From: an uncultured Eubacterium sp.
GTDB taxonomy: Bacteria > Bacillota > Clostridia > Lachnospirales > Lachnospiraceae
DNA length: 64,000 bases
NCBI GenBank assembly: GCA_945910225.1
Contig: CAMDYG010000006.1
Span: 1 to 64,000, forward strand
Reading direction: 5' to 3'
In this document: one piece after another, positions 46,901 to 56,111 of the stretch
Position numbering within the stretch: the first letter of the stretch is position 1
How the letters are laid out: each line of letters begins with the position of its first letter
Made by a program: the position numbers and the translations under genes
The notes under the pieces: model-generated
Database searches by the model: none
What the model was told of the DNA's origin: nothing
Seen by the model: only the letters and a program-made list of their open reading frames with translations

Positions 46901-47855
46901 TGTTGTATTTGACAACTGCAGATTTGTTGGAAGACAGGATACTCTGTATGGAGCAGTGGGAGCAACAGTTGCATTTAACAAGTGTCAGATTATGGGAGCA
47001 ACAGATTTCATATTTGGCGGAATGACATCAGTATTTTACAAATGTGATCTTGTAATGAACACATCAGAGAATAAGAACGATGTGGCATATATTACAGCAG
47101 CACAGACGGCAGAAGGTTCTAAGGGATATCTTATGTATGAGTGTAATGTAGTGTCAACAACACCAGGAGTTGATACAGCATCATCACTTACATCTAAGCC
47201 AGGATATTTTGGAAGACCATGGGCAGGAACTGCAAATGTTGTATTCTATAACACTAATGTAGGAACAACAACAACTAATGATGATGGAACAGAAGGAACT
47301 GAAGTGCGTTCATTAATTAATCCGCTTGGATGGAACGATTCACTTTCTGGTAAATCTTCATTGTGCTCAGAATACGGAACGATAGAGCAGGCCGGAGTTG
47401 ATAATTCGCAGGAAAGAGCGACATGGGCAACAATGCTGACTAAAGAGCAGGCAGCAGATGAAACAATGGAAGCATTCCTTGGAGCGTCAAGAGTAGCACA
47501 GCTTCAGGCAAATGGAATTCTTACCGAGAAGGATAATTCTGATAAAGGCAATTCTGGGGAGGAGAGCGGTTCAGAAGATAAAAATGAAGAATCATCTAAG
47601 TCTGATAATTCATCAACAGGAGAGGTTGCTGGAAACGAGGAAACAGTAACTGGAGATGCTGATAAAGTTACGGATGCTGGCAATGAGGCAGCAGAAGCGG
47701 TAGACAAGAAGGCAGAAGTTGCAGCAGACGAGACTAAGACTGGAGACACATCAAGAACCGGATTATATGCAGTACTTGCAGGAATCTCAGCATTTTTAGC
47801 AGCGGGAGCATCTGCTTTTCTCGGAAAGAAGAAATCCCTGAAAGATGAGAAATAA
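43989..47855 (+). CDS. Secreted multidomain CE8 pectin methylesterase with C-terminal surface anchor
   Basis: VGRQDTLYG, MGATDFIFGG, YFGRPWAGTANVVFYNT; N-terminal signal; DETKTGDTS plus TM plus KKK tail. Confidence 0.92.
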   Translation: MSKNRKKVKAKAIKTASVMGALVLAASPVIPYVGQVFQPIQVSAAYSNEAVTTDWSFQYKDVEGAFASKYEGVKGEVSDVTGNAESLVVDATNGKLAAGNNGKGYAQINKGTVIYIPVSGKGTVIVTAYPGQAKWTIAGVAATTDVSSADYNVQEGTGIVQVDGNNYVKLEATDNGYIYSIQKSEYSYVEDPEPELKTYEDSKVDVWDFGAEVLDSDKYNNNLTVDVINGAYAGVAAGTANKTIGGFTAGDLTFTTEKTNNRLRTSNTALTRYDANGVAVIGGVSLTGCLYFNGSAGTRQGTISMNLDAGDAVTMYAKMDNAEDVIQVSKDGTVLTEMPVSTNGSVVTYVAASDGTYTFNDSDATGKLRLYRVEREHQSVTQVTGKITVPDGMPSNYKLVFTSKATGTSYKAVISSDGTYTVKVPTNSKISDYQLSLLNAEEYVISSETALTLGTENVVTSDVTVEKVPMTKVTGSITGLSADELSKLNISFDADGEVYKPVVSIDTAAGTYSVNLAKGVTYNVTAEGVNDYSINMTSYTAPADDADVDIAFVKKPVYNINLTYEGLTESQAANAVVTFTNLNEDGYSYTFTGTDNIALRDGTYSVKVVGAKAQRVTSNLVVSGSNVSKTVAFKDATDWTFTSADFKTAITAGYYNGLALSTGISQNNSKYLLGKSGATVQIPVDGACQVKVSYCYTADATLGVGDDTVEVKTESKSTGNIETATYNYTGTTPGNVTLTFGGDNYSSYITQIQVIKSIEYKPVLTVGAENCDYTSVAEAVKAAESMDRVDENGDVKRVTIQIQPGNYEEMVVINGKNITLKNASENVSTDLINKGVDIADNAVRITWYYGHGYSYYSMGDDCKYDEDTLKANTENGYYSYKNPGSGTTNGSYWNATVVVYGSGFEADGIIFENSFNQYQSEAAAKDTIVKNSDAKEGSVTRNDIEAGSTKVQEKAYVERAAALAMTSSATDVVFDNCRFVGRQDTLYGAVGATVAFNKCQIMGATDFIFGGMTSVFYKCDLVMNTSENKNDVAYITAAQTAEGSKGYLMYECNVVSTTPGVDTASSLTSKPGYFGRPWAGTANVVFYNTNVGTTTTNDDGTEGTEVRSLINPLGWNDSLSGKSSLCSEYGTIEQAGVDNSQERATWATMLTKEQAADETMEAFLGASRVAQLQANGILTEKDNSDKGNSGEESGSEDKNEESSKSDNSSTGEVAGNEETVTGDADKVTDAGNEAAEAVDKKAEVAADETKTGDTSRTGLYAVLAGISAFLAAGASAFLGKKKSLKDEK

Positions 47856-47884
47856 TAAAAAGTTATATTAATATTAAACTCCTG

Positions 47885-47921
47885 AGAGAGCTGTTCTGAC
47901 ATTTGTCAGAGCGGCTCTTTT
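47885..47921 (+). terminator. Terminator after the CE8 gene
   Basis: gagagctgttctgacatttgtcagagcggctctttt. Confidence 0.7.
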
Positions 47922-47986
47922 GCTTGCGAAACAGAAGATGTCGTGATAAAGTGTTCACATAAAACAGATTTAGTGAGGAAATAGAT

Positions 47987-48547
47987 ATGTATATTATTGC
48001 AGGACTGGGAAATCCAGGTAAAGAATATATGGGAACCAGACATAACGCAGGATTTTCAGTAATAGACGAGCTTGCGGATAAATATAATATAAGTGTGGAT
48101 ACAGCAAAGCACAAAGGTCTTATTGGAAAAGGTGTAATAGCAGGACAGAAAGTAATTCTTGTTAAGCCTATGACATATATGAATAATTCAGGTGAGTGTA
48201 TAAGAGAAGTAATGGATTATTACAAATGTGACATAGATGATTTTCTTGTTATATTCGATGACATAAGTCTTGATGTAGGAAAGTTAAGACTTCGTGCCAA
48301 GGGAAGTGCCGGAGGGCACAATGGAATCAAGAGTATAATAGCTCATCTTGGAAGTGATAGATTCAAGAGAATAAAGTTCGGGGTTGGGGACAAGCCTAAG
48401 AACTGGGATCTTGCAGACTGGGTGCTTGGAAAGTTTCCTACAGAGGAATATGAAACATTAAGAGAGGCCAATAAGAAAGCCTGTGAAGCTGTAGAGTGCA
48501 TACTTTCAGAAGGAATTGAAAGTGGTATGAATAAGTATAACGGATAA
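47987..48547 (+). CDS. pth: Peptidyl-tRNA hydrolase
   Basis: MYIIAGLGNPGKEYMGTRHNAGF; KPMTYMNNSGE; KGSAGGHNGIKSI. Confidence 0.96.
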   Translation: MYIIAGLGNPGKEYMGTRHNAGFSVIDELADKYNISVDTAKHKGLIGKGVIAGQKVILVKPMTYMNNSGECIREVMDYYKCDIDDFLVIFDDISLDVGKLRLRAKGSAGGHNGIKSIIAHLGSDRFKRIKFGVGDKPKNWDLADWVLGKFPTEEYETLREANKKACEAVECILSEGIESGMNKYNG

Positions 48548-48560
48548 CTGGTGGTATAAT

Positions 48561-51500
48561 ATGAAAGCAATATTTGAGCCGGTGTATAATACAGCCGGGG
48601 TTGAACAACTTAATAAAGAGCTTGCTAAAGATGGTGGCAGAACAGTAATGGTAAGTGGCTGTATTGACACGCAGAAACTGCATTTTTCAAGTGCTATAGC
48701 CAGCAATTATAACTTCCAGCTTGTTATAACCAGTGATGAGAGCAAAGCAAGGGATATGGCTGAGGATGCCAGATTCTTTAATGGTGGTAATGTAATGTAC
48801 TATCCTGCAAAGGATGTAATATTCTATAATGCAGATGTTCAGGGACGACAGATTGCCGGAGAGCGAATCCGATGTATAGCAGCCATAATTGACAGATTGA
48901 AAGAATCGGACATTGGAGATAAGGTGGACGTGGCTGCTGGGAATGTAGCAGACGGACCACTTACGATAGTGACTACCATTGACGGAATATCGGATATGCT
49001 TCTGCCAATTGACAGATTTAAGAAGGCAGTTATTAATCTTAAGAATGGTGATATTCTTGATGTAGAGGATATGGCAAAGAAGCTGACAGCCATGGGATTT
49101 GAGAGATTCGGAATGGTTGAAGCAAAAGGCCAGTTTGCAATAAGAGGCGGAATAATAGATATATTCTCATATACAGATGAAGCTCCTGTGAGAATTGAGT
49201 TGTGGGACGATGAGATAGATTCGATAAGGGCATTTGACGTAGACAGCCAGCGTTCAATAGAGAACTATAAGAGTTATACAGTATTTCCTGCAACAGAGTT
49301 TCTTTTCACAGAGGATGAGATAGAGCAGGGAATTGAAAAAATCAGACATGAAAAAGATGAACAGATGAAGCTGTTCGGGGTAGATAAAAGAAAGCGTACC
49401 AAGGAACAGATAGAGGCAGGCAATCATCTTAACAGAATGTTTGATGATGCATTAAGGACAGGAGATTACAGCAAATTCATATATACATTTGCAGACAGAG
49501 TGAGTAGTCTGGCAGAGTATTTCCCAAAGGGAGATACTCTTATTGTCGTGGATGAACCGGCAAGACTTAAGGAACACAGCGACATGACTTTCTATGAGTA
49601 TAGTGAGAGTATGAAGAACAGATTAGAAAGCGGATATGTGCTTCCAAGCCAGACACATATGTTTATGGATATGGAGACGGCCGTTCTTTCCATGAACGGA
49701 CATAAGCAGCTTGTGCTGACAACGCTTGATTATACACCTGAATTCTTTGGGATAGATTATTCAATGCATATTGAGGCGAGAAGCATAAGTTCATATAACA
49801 ACAGTTTTGAATATCTTTCAGATGATATAAGAAAGTACAAACGAAACAAATATGCAGTTCTTCTTGTATGCAGCTCAAGAACGAGAGCGAACAGAATTGT
49901 TGATGACCTTGGAAGACTTGGAATAGAGAGCTTTTATACAGAGGACAGCAACAAGTCTATGGCAGACGGTCTTGTAATGGTTACTTACGGAAGTCTTCAC
50001 AGGGGATTTGAGTATCCGCTGCAGGGATTTGTGTGCATTGCCGAGAATGATATATTTACGGAAAAGAAGCGTAAGAGAGTCAAGAAGAAGGAGTATGACG
50101 GCAAGAATATAGCCGGCTTTAATGAACTTAATATTGGCGATTATGTTGTTCATGAGAATTATGGTATAGGTCAGTACAAAGGTATTGAAAAGATTACTGT
50201 TGAAGGTGTTGAGAAGGATTATATCAAGATATCTTACGCTGATAACAGCAACCTGTATGTGCTTGCAACACAGCTTGATCGTCTGCAGAAGTTTGCAGGT
50301 TCCGATGTAGAGAAGAAGCCTAAGCTTAACAAGCTTGGCGGTACAGAGTGGGGCAAGACTAAGTCAAAGGTTCACTCAGCTGTTGAGGAGGTGGCTAAGG
50401 ACCTTGTCGAGCTGTATGCTACAAGACAGAGGATTGAAGGGTACCAGTTTGGTCCTGATACAGTATGGCAGCAGGAATTTGAGGAAATGTTTCCTTATGA
50501 GGAGACAACCGACCAGTTAAATGCGATAGAAGATACCAAGCACGACATGGAAAGTCGCAGGGTAATGGACAGACTTATATGCGGAGATGTTGGATATGGT
50601 AAGACAGAGGTTGCGATAAGAGCAGCATTTAAGGCGGTTCAGGAAGGAAAGCAGGTTGCATATCTTGTGCCAACGACAGTACTTGCAAGCCAGCATTTTA
50701 CCACATTTGAACAGAGAATGAAGGACTTCCCGGTTACAGTAGCCCAGTTGTCAAGCTTCAGAACTTCGGCACAGAATAAAGAGACAGTCGAGGAACTCAA
50801 GAAGGGCATGGTTGATATTGTAATAGGTACACATAGGCTCCTTTCTAAGGATGTGGTGTTTAAGGATCTGGGACTTCTTATTATTGATGAGGAACAGCGT
50901 TTTGGAGTTACACACAAGGAGAAGATTAAGAAGTTAAAGAACAATGTTGATGTGCTTACGCTGAGCGCTACGCCTATTCCAAGGACTCTTCACATGAGTC
51001 TGGCAGGAATCAGGGATATGAGCGTTCTTGAAGAACCACCGGTTGACCGGGTTCCGATACAGACTTTCGTTACAGAGCATAATGACGAGATGATAAGAGA
51101 GGCAATCACAAGGGAGCTTGCCAGAAATGGCCAGGTCTACTATGTATATAACCGGGTAAGAAGTATAGACGAGGCTGCAGCGCATATTCAGGAACTTGTT
51201 CCAGATGCAAATGTGGCATATGCTCATGGTCAGATGGACAAACGCGAACTTGAGAAGATAATGTGTGAGTTTGTCAATGGTGAGATAGATGTGTTGGTAT
51301 CAACGACTATAATAGAAACAGGTATGGATATATCTAACTGTAACACAATGATAATTGAAGATGCAGACAGATTCGGACTTTCTCAGCTTTATCAGCTCAG
51401 AGGAAGAGTTGGCAGAAGTTCAAGGACAGCGTATGCATTTTTATTGTATAGAAGAGATAAGGTGCTGACAGAGGTAGCGGAGAAGCGACTCAGTGCAATC

Positions 51501-52184
51501 AGAGAATTTGCTGATTTTGGTTCGGGATTCAAGATTGCCATGAAAGACCTGGAAATCCGTGGAGCAGGTAATGTACTTGGAAACAGCCAGCATGGACACA
51601 TGGCAGCTGTCGGATATGATCTCTACTGCAAAATGCTTAATCAGGCGGTTAATAATCTTAAGGGAATTAAGAACGAGTATGAGTTCGAGACAACAATAGA
51701 TGTTGATGTAGATGCATATATTCCGGCAACATATATCAAGAGCGAGTACCAGAAACTTGATATATATAAGAGAATTGCAGCCCTTGAGAATATGGATGAA
51801 TTGTCAGATATGAAAGACGAGTTGTCAGACAGATATGGAAGTGTACCATCATGCGCCGATAACCTGCTTATGATTGCACTTATTAAGTCTAAGGCACATA
51901 AACTTGGACTCATAGAGATTAAAGGCGGTGTGGTGCATCAGGAATCTGGTGCTGCGGTATGGCGCACAGTAATGACAGTGTATCCTAAGGCTGAGTTGGA
52001 CCCGGATGCGCTTAAACAGCTTATCAAGGACTATGGTGGTTCACTACAGATGAGGATGAATGCCAATCCAGCGATAATATGGACTGTGACCAAGAAAAAA
52101 TTCACTAATGCGAAAGAGTATCTTAAGGGGCTTAATGCGTTGATGGATGTATTTACGGAAAAGCTGATTTCAAATAATAAATGA
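48561..52184 (+). CDS. mfd: Transcription-repair coupling factor
   Basis: RIELWDDEIDSIRAFD; GDYVVHENYGIGQYKGIE; LICGDVGYGKTEVAIRAAFKA; RGRVGRSSRTAYAFLLY. Confidence 0.97.
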   Translation: MKAIFEPVYNTAGVEQLNKELAKDGGRTVMVSGCIDTQKLHFSSAIASNYNFQLVITSDESKARDMAEDARFFNGGNVMYYPAKDVIFYNADVQGRQIAGERIRCIAAIIDRLKESDIGDKVDVAAGNVADGPLTIVTTIDGISDMLLPIDRFKKAVINLKNGDILDVEDMAKKLTAMGFERFGMVEAKGQFAIRGGIIDIFSYTDEAPVRIELWDDEIDSIRAFDVDSQRSIENYKSYTVFPATEFLFTEDEIEQGIEKIRHEKDEQMKLFGVDKRKRTKEQIEAGNHLNRMFDDALRTGDYSKFIYTFADRVSSLAEYFPKGDTLIVVDEPARLKEHSDMTFYEYSESMKNRLESGYVLPSQTHMFMDMETAVLSMNGHKQLVLTTLDYTPEFFGIDYSMHIEARSISSYNNSFEYLSDDIRKYKRNKYAVLLVCSSRTRANRIVDDLGRLGIESFYTEDSNKSMADGLVMVTYGSLHRGFEYPLQGFVCIAENDIFTEKKRKRVKKKEYDGKNIAGFNELNIGDYVVHENYGIGQYKGIEKITVEGVEKDYIKISYADNSNLYVLATQLDRLQKFAGSDVEKKPKLNKLGGTEWGKTKSKVHSAVEEVAKDLVELYATRQRIEGYQFGPDTVWQQEFEEMFPYEETTDQLNAIEDTKHDMESRRVMDRLICGDVGYGKTEVAIRAAFKAVQEGKQVAYLVPTTVLASQHFTTFEQRMKDFPVTVAQLSSFRTSAQNKETVEELKKGMVDIVIGTHRLLSKDVVFKDLGLLIIDEEQRFGVTHKEKIKKLKNNVDVLTLSATPIPRTLHMSLAGIRDMSVLEEPPVDRVPIQTFVTEHNDEMIREAITRELARNGQVYYVYNRVRSIDEAAAHIQELVPDANVAYAHGQMDKRELEKIMCEFVNGEIDVLVSTTIIETGMDISNCNTMIIEDADRFGLSQLYQLRGRVGRSSRTAYAFLLYRRDKVLTEVAEKRLSAIREFADFGSGFKIAMKDLEIRGAGNVLGNSQHGHMAAVGYDLYCKMLNQAVNNLKGIKNEYEFETTIDVDVDAYIPATYIKSEYQKLDIYKRIAALENMDELSDMKDELSDRYGSVPSCADNLLMIALIKSKAHKLGLIEIKGGVVHQESGAAVWRTVMTVYPKAELDPDALKQLIKDYGGSLQMRMNANPAIIWTVTKKKFTNAKEYLKGLNALMDVFTEKLISNNK

Positions 52185-52322
52185 AGCATTGTGTCATATT
52201 ATCTAATCAGGTAAAAGAAAACTGATTAGTAGGCAAACAGGGGCTTGACGGGGATATTATTTAATAGTGGGGTAAAATTTTTTAGATAGAACAGAAGATG
52301 AATAAAAAACTCATATCAACAG

Positions 52323-52350
52323 TTGACAACCTCGGCAGATGTGTTATAAT
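52323..52350 (+). promoter_or_regulatory. Sigma-A-type promoter of the aldolase gene
   Basis: TTGACA (52323) - 16 nt - TATAAT (52345). Confidence 0.75.
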
Positions 52351-52366
52351 TCAAAACAGTTTAGCA

Positions 52367-52389
52367 CTTTAAAGCGTTACGCTTTAAAG
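52367..52389 (+). promoter_or_regulatory. Perfect 10-bp inverted repeat with 3-nt spacer in the aldolase leader
   Basis: CTTTAAAGCG-TTA-CGCTTTAAAG. Confidence 0.7.
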
Positions 52390-52416
52390 CATGTTATTAT
52401 TAGGAGGAAACAGGTT

Positions 52417-53397
52417 ATGGCAGAAAACAGGGGTAATTTGACATCATACAGACCAGACATCAAGGTTATGGACTGTACATTAAGAGATGGAGGTCTTGTA
52501 AATAATTTTGAATTCACGGATGAGTTCGTTAAAGACCTTTACGAAGCTAATGTGGCAGCAGGCGTTGATTATATGGAATTCGGATATAAGGCTGATAAAG
52601 ATATATTTGATGAGAAAGAGTTTGGAAAGTGGAAGTTCTGTAAAGAAGAAGATATCAGGGCTATCGTTGGAGAGAATGATACACCGCTTAAGATATCAGT
52701 TATGGCAGATGTCGGAAGAACTAATATTAAGAGAGATATTCCACCTAAGTCAGAGTCAGTTGTCGACATGGTAAGAGTTGCTACCTATATTAATACAATT
52801 CCAGCTGCTATTGAGATGGCTAACTACTGTTCAGACATGGGATATGAGGTTACAGTCAATATCATGGCAATATCAACAGCAGGGGAGAATGAATTAGATC
52901 TTGCATTAGAGCTTCTTGCTTCGCAGAGCAAGGCACAGTATATATATCTTGTTGACAGCTATGGTTCATTATATCCAGAACAGATAAGAAGACTTGCTGA
53001 CAAATATATCAAGATTGCGGAAAAGTATGGAAAGAGCGTTGGTATTCATGCGCATAACAACCAGCAGCTTGCATTTGCCAATACAATTGAGGCATGTTCG
53101 ATTGGTGTAAGCCTTCTTGATGCAACTGTAAGCGGAATGGGAAGAGGAGCAGGCAACTGTTATTCAGAATTGTTGTTAGGTTTCTTAAGAAATCCTAAGT
53201 TCAATATAGTTCCAGTACTTAAGTTCATTGAGAAGCACATGGTTCCACTTAAGGCATCAGGTGTTGTATGGGGATGTGATGTACAGTACATGCTTACTGG
53301 CCAGACTAACCAGCATCCAAGAACAGCAATTGCATTTACTAAGGCAGAAAGAACCGATTATGCTAAATATTACACAGAAATTACTGGAGATGAGTAA
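52417..53397 (+). CDS. HMGL-like aldolase-domain protein
   Basis: IKVMDCTLRDGGLVNNFEF; GIHAHNNQQLAFANTIEA; DATVSGMGRGAGNCYSE. Confidence 0.88.
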   Translation: MAENRGNLTSYRPDIKVMDCTLRDGGLVNNFEFTDEFVKDLYEANVAAGVDYMEFGYKADKDIFDEKEFGKWKFCKEEDIRAIVGENDTPLKISVMADVGRTNIKRDIPPKSESVVDMVRVATYINTIPAAIEMANYCSDMGYEVTVNIMAISTAGENELDLALELLASQSKAQYIYLVDSYGSLYPEQIRRLADKYIKIAEKYGKSVGIHAHNNQQLAFANTIEACSIGVSLLDATVSGMGRGAGNCYSELLLGFLRNPKFNIVPVLKFIEKHMVPLKASGVVWGCDVQYMLTGQTNQHPRTAIAFTKAERTDYAKYYTEITGDE

Positions 53398-53495
53398 TGA
53401 AATGTTGACATGGCATTTTTAAGAGCGTAAAATATTTTCAAAATCGTGTAAAGCATTTTTACATCGGTATCTTTAGATGAAAGGAAGTACTAACA

Positions 53496-54521
53496 ATGGA
53501 AAAGAAGAATATTGATTGGTCAAGCCTTGGCTTTGGTTATGTTAAGACTGACAAGAGATTCGTAGCCAACTATAAAGATGGCGCATGGGATAACGGAACA
53601 CTTACAGAGGATGACAAGGTTGTCATTAACGAGTGCGCAGGTGTCCTTCAGTATGCACAGACATGTTTTGAAGGTCTTAAAGCTTATACAACAGAGGATG
53701 GTCACATTGTTATGTTCCGCCCAGATCTGAATGCAGCAAGAATGAAAGATTCATGTGAGAGACTTGAGATGCCAGTTTACCCAGAAGATAAGTGGGTAGA
53801 GGCAGTTGCTAAGACAGTAGAAGCTAATGCAGCATGGGTACCACCTTTTGGTTCAGGTGCTACACTTTATGTCCGTCCATATATGTTCGGAAGCAACCCT
53901 GTTATCGGAGTTAAGCCTGCTGATGAATATCAGTTCAGAATACTTACAACTCCAGTAGGTCCTTATTTCAAGGGGGGCGCTAAGCCTATTACTATCAAGG
54001 TTTCAGATTTTGATAGAGCAGCACCACACGGAACAGGACATATCAAGGCTGGACTTAACTATGCGATGAGTTTACATGCAATTATGACAGCACATGAAGA
54101 AGGATTTGCAGAGAATATGTACCTTGACCCAGCAACAAGAACTAAGGTTGAGGAGACAGGTGGCGCTAACTTCATTTTCATCACTAAAGATGGTAAGTTC
54201 GTAACACCAAAGTCTAATTCAATTCTTCCATCAATCACACGCCGTTCATTAATGGTTGTTGCTAAGGAATACCTTGGATTAGAGGTTGAGGAAAGAGAAG
54301 TCCTCTTCGATGAAGTTAAGGATTTTGCAGAGTGTGGTCTTTGCGGTACAGCTGCAGTTATCTCACCAGTTGGTAAGATTAACGACCATGGCAAGGAAAT
54401 CTGCTTCCCAAGCGGAATGGAAAAGATGGGACCAACAATCCAGAAGCTCTATGATACATTAACAGGTATCCAGATGGGTAAGATTGAAGCTCCTAAGGGT
54501 TGGATTTATACAATCGCCTAA
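53496..54521 (+). CDS. ilvE: Branched-chain-amino-acid aminotransferase
   Basis: LQYAQTCFEGLKAY; FRPDLNAARM; TGHIKAGLNYAMSL; EETGGANFIFI; CGTAAVISPVG. Confidence 0.95.
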   Translation: MEKKNIDWSSLGFGYVKTDKRFVANYKDGAWDNGTLTEDDKVVINECAGVLQYAQTCFEGLKAYTTEDGHIVMFRPDLNAARMKDSCERLEMPVYPEDKWVEAVAKTVEANAAWVPPFGSGATLYVRPYMFGSNPVIGVKPADEYQFRILTTPVGPYFKGGAKPITIKVSDFDRAAPHGTGHIKAGLNYAMSLHAIMTAHEEGFAENMYLDPATRTKVEETGGANFIFITKDGKFVTPKSNSILPSITRRSLMVVAKEYLGLEVEEREVLFDEVKDFAECGLCGTAAVISPVGKINDHGKEICFPSGMEKMGPTIQKLYDTLTGIQMGKIEAPKGWIYTIA

Positions 54522-54540
54522 TTTAATTATAAAGACACAG

Positions 54541-54580
54541 CTCGGTCTGGTGATTAAGCCAGACCGATTTTTTAATTTTG
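54541..54580 (+). terminator. Terminator after ilvE
   Basis: ctcggtctggtgattaagccagaccgattttttaatttt. Confidence 0.85.
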
Positions 54581-54651
54581 TAAAGTGGATTTTTAGGTAA
54601 AAATGTGTTAATATACTGACAAAACAGACGTTAGTAAAGAGGTGCAGCAAT

Positions 54652-54885
54652 ATGTCAGAAATCGGAACTAATGAACGTTTATTGCGTTCTGATGTAACAT
54701 TGGAAGAAAGCAGAAAGATAGAGAGAATACTCAGAAGAAATAATATATCGTATTTTGAAAAATGGAACTTCCATACAGGATTTTTTAAGTTCCTTAATAA
54801 TAGTAAGAATTCAAAATGTGATATTTATATACATATGGATTCATTTGACAAGGCAAAAGAAGTTCTTGAAGATATTAATAATTAA
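54652..54885 (+). CDS. Small hypothetical protein, 77 aa
   Basis: SD aaagaggtg; flanked by terminators; no family recognised. Confidence 0.7.
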   Translation: MSEIGTNERLLRSDVTLEESRKIERILRRNNISYFEKWNFHTGFFKFLNNSKNSKCDIYIHMDSFDKAKEVLEDINN

Positions 54886-54910
54886 TGATAAAGAATATTA
54901 TATGTCTATT

Positions 54911-54947
54911 AAAAAAGGTTGAAGTGATTTACTTTAACCTTTTTTTG
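54911..54947 (+). terminator. Terminator
   Basis: aaaaaaggttgaagtgatttactttaaccttttttt. Confidence 0.8.
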
Positions 54948-54990
54948 TGTTAAAATCTCATTTACTTTGGTACGAAAGGAATTAATAAAA

Positions 54991-56073
54991 GTGCAGGAAG
55001 ATGATTTAGAATTAGATTTGGAATTTCTGGATGATGATATCGACGAGCCAGCATCCGGAGACAATAAGAATAAAGGTACCATAAGCACTAAGAGGCGTAT
55101 AGGAAGAATATTTGCAAGAATAGGAATATGTCTTGGTACAACAATAGTACTGCTTCTTATAGGTTTACTTGGTGTTGTTCATATAGTAGAATTCGGTCCA
55201 TCCAAGACGGCAAGGAATCTGTTTGTTAATTCAGCTATGGAATCAAGTGCTGGTGGAATTCTCGTTACTCTGTTCTTTTCAGATGAGGAGATAGCACAGA
55301 TCAGGGCACTTAATTCTGTACAGAAGACAGATGAGGTCACAGATTCATCGCTCATATCAGATACATCTGAACTTACAGATGAAGAGAAGAATCTTATAGA
55401 GATTGTAGATATAGAGAAGGGCACATACAGAGGAAAGATGATGATAGTCAGGGATCCTTCAAGAGTGCTTGTAGGAATAAGCGGCGAATATGGCAGGGAC
55501 TGCAAGGGTCGTAAGGTTTCTGAGATAGCTGACAGTTATGGAGCAATTGCAGCGACTAATGCAGGAGGCTTTTATGATGCCGGAGGAGTTGGAACAGGAG
55601 GCGAACCTGATGGACTGGTAATATCAGAAGGTGAACTGAAATGGGGTGATCCTGGTACAACTTATGAGGTTATAGGAATTGATAATAACAACGTACTTGT
55701 TGTTGGAAATATGACTGCACAGGCGGCACTTGACAGAGGAGTAAGAGATGCAGTCAGCTTTGGACCAGTGCTTATTGTTAATGAAGAACCGGTCGAAGTT
55801 AATGGACGTGGAAGCGGACTTAATCCAAGAACTGCGATTGGGCAGAGAGAGGATGGAGCAATATTGCTTGCTGTAATAGATGGACGACAGGTAAACAGTC
55901 CAGGAGCTTCTTATTCAGATATAATAGATCTTATGCTTGAGTACGGAGCTGTCAATGCAGCTAATCTTGATGGTGGTTCATCATCACTTATGTATTACAA
56001 GGGTGAGTATATCAATAATTGTTCATCAATGTATGGACCAAGAGATTTACCAACAACAATAATTGTTAAATAA
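54991..56073 (+). CDS. Phosphodiester glycosidase (NAGPA)-domain membrane protein
   Basis: N-terminal TM; AATNAGGFYDAGG, NPRTAIGQREDGAILLAVIDGRQ, NAANLDGGSSSLMYYKG. GTG 54991 with SD gaaagga. Confidence 0.88.
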   Translation: MQEDDLELDLEFLDDDIDEPASGDNKNKGTISTKRRIGRIFARIGICLGTTIVLLLIGLLGVVHIVEFGPSKTARNLFVNSAMESSAGGILVTLFFSDEEIAQIRALNSVQKTDEVTDSSLISDTSELTDEEKNLIEIVDIEKGTYRGKMMIVRDPSRVLVGISGEYGRDCKGRKVSEIADSYGAIAATNAGGFYDAGGVGTGGEPDGLVISEGELKWGDPGTTYEVIGIDNNNVLVVGNMTAQAALDRGVRDAVSFGPVLIVNEEPVEVNGRGSGLNPRTAIGQREDGAILLAVIDGRQVNSPGASYSDIIDLMLEYGAVNAANLDGGSSSLMYYKGEYINNCSSMYGPRDLPTTIIVK

Positions 56074-56111
56074 AGTGCTAGGATATAGTCCATGGTGGAC
56101 ATGGAGGAGTA

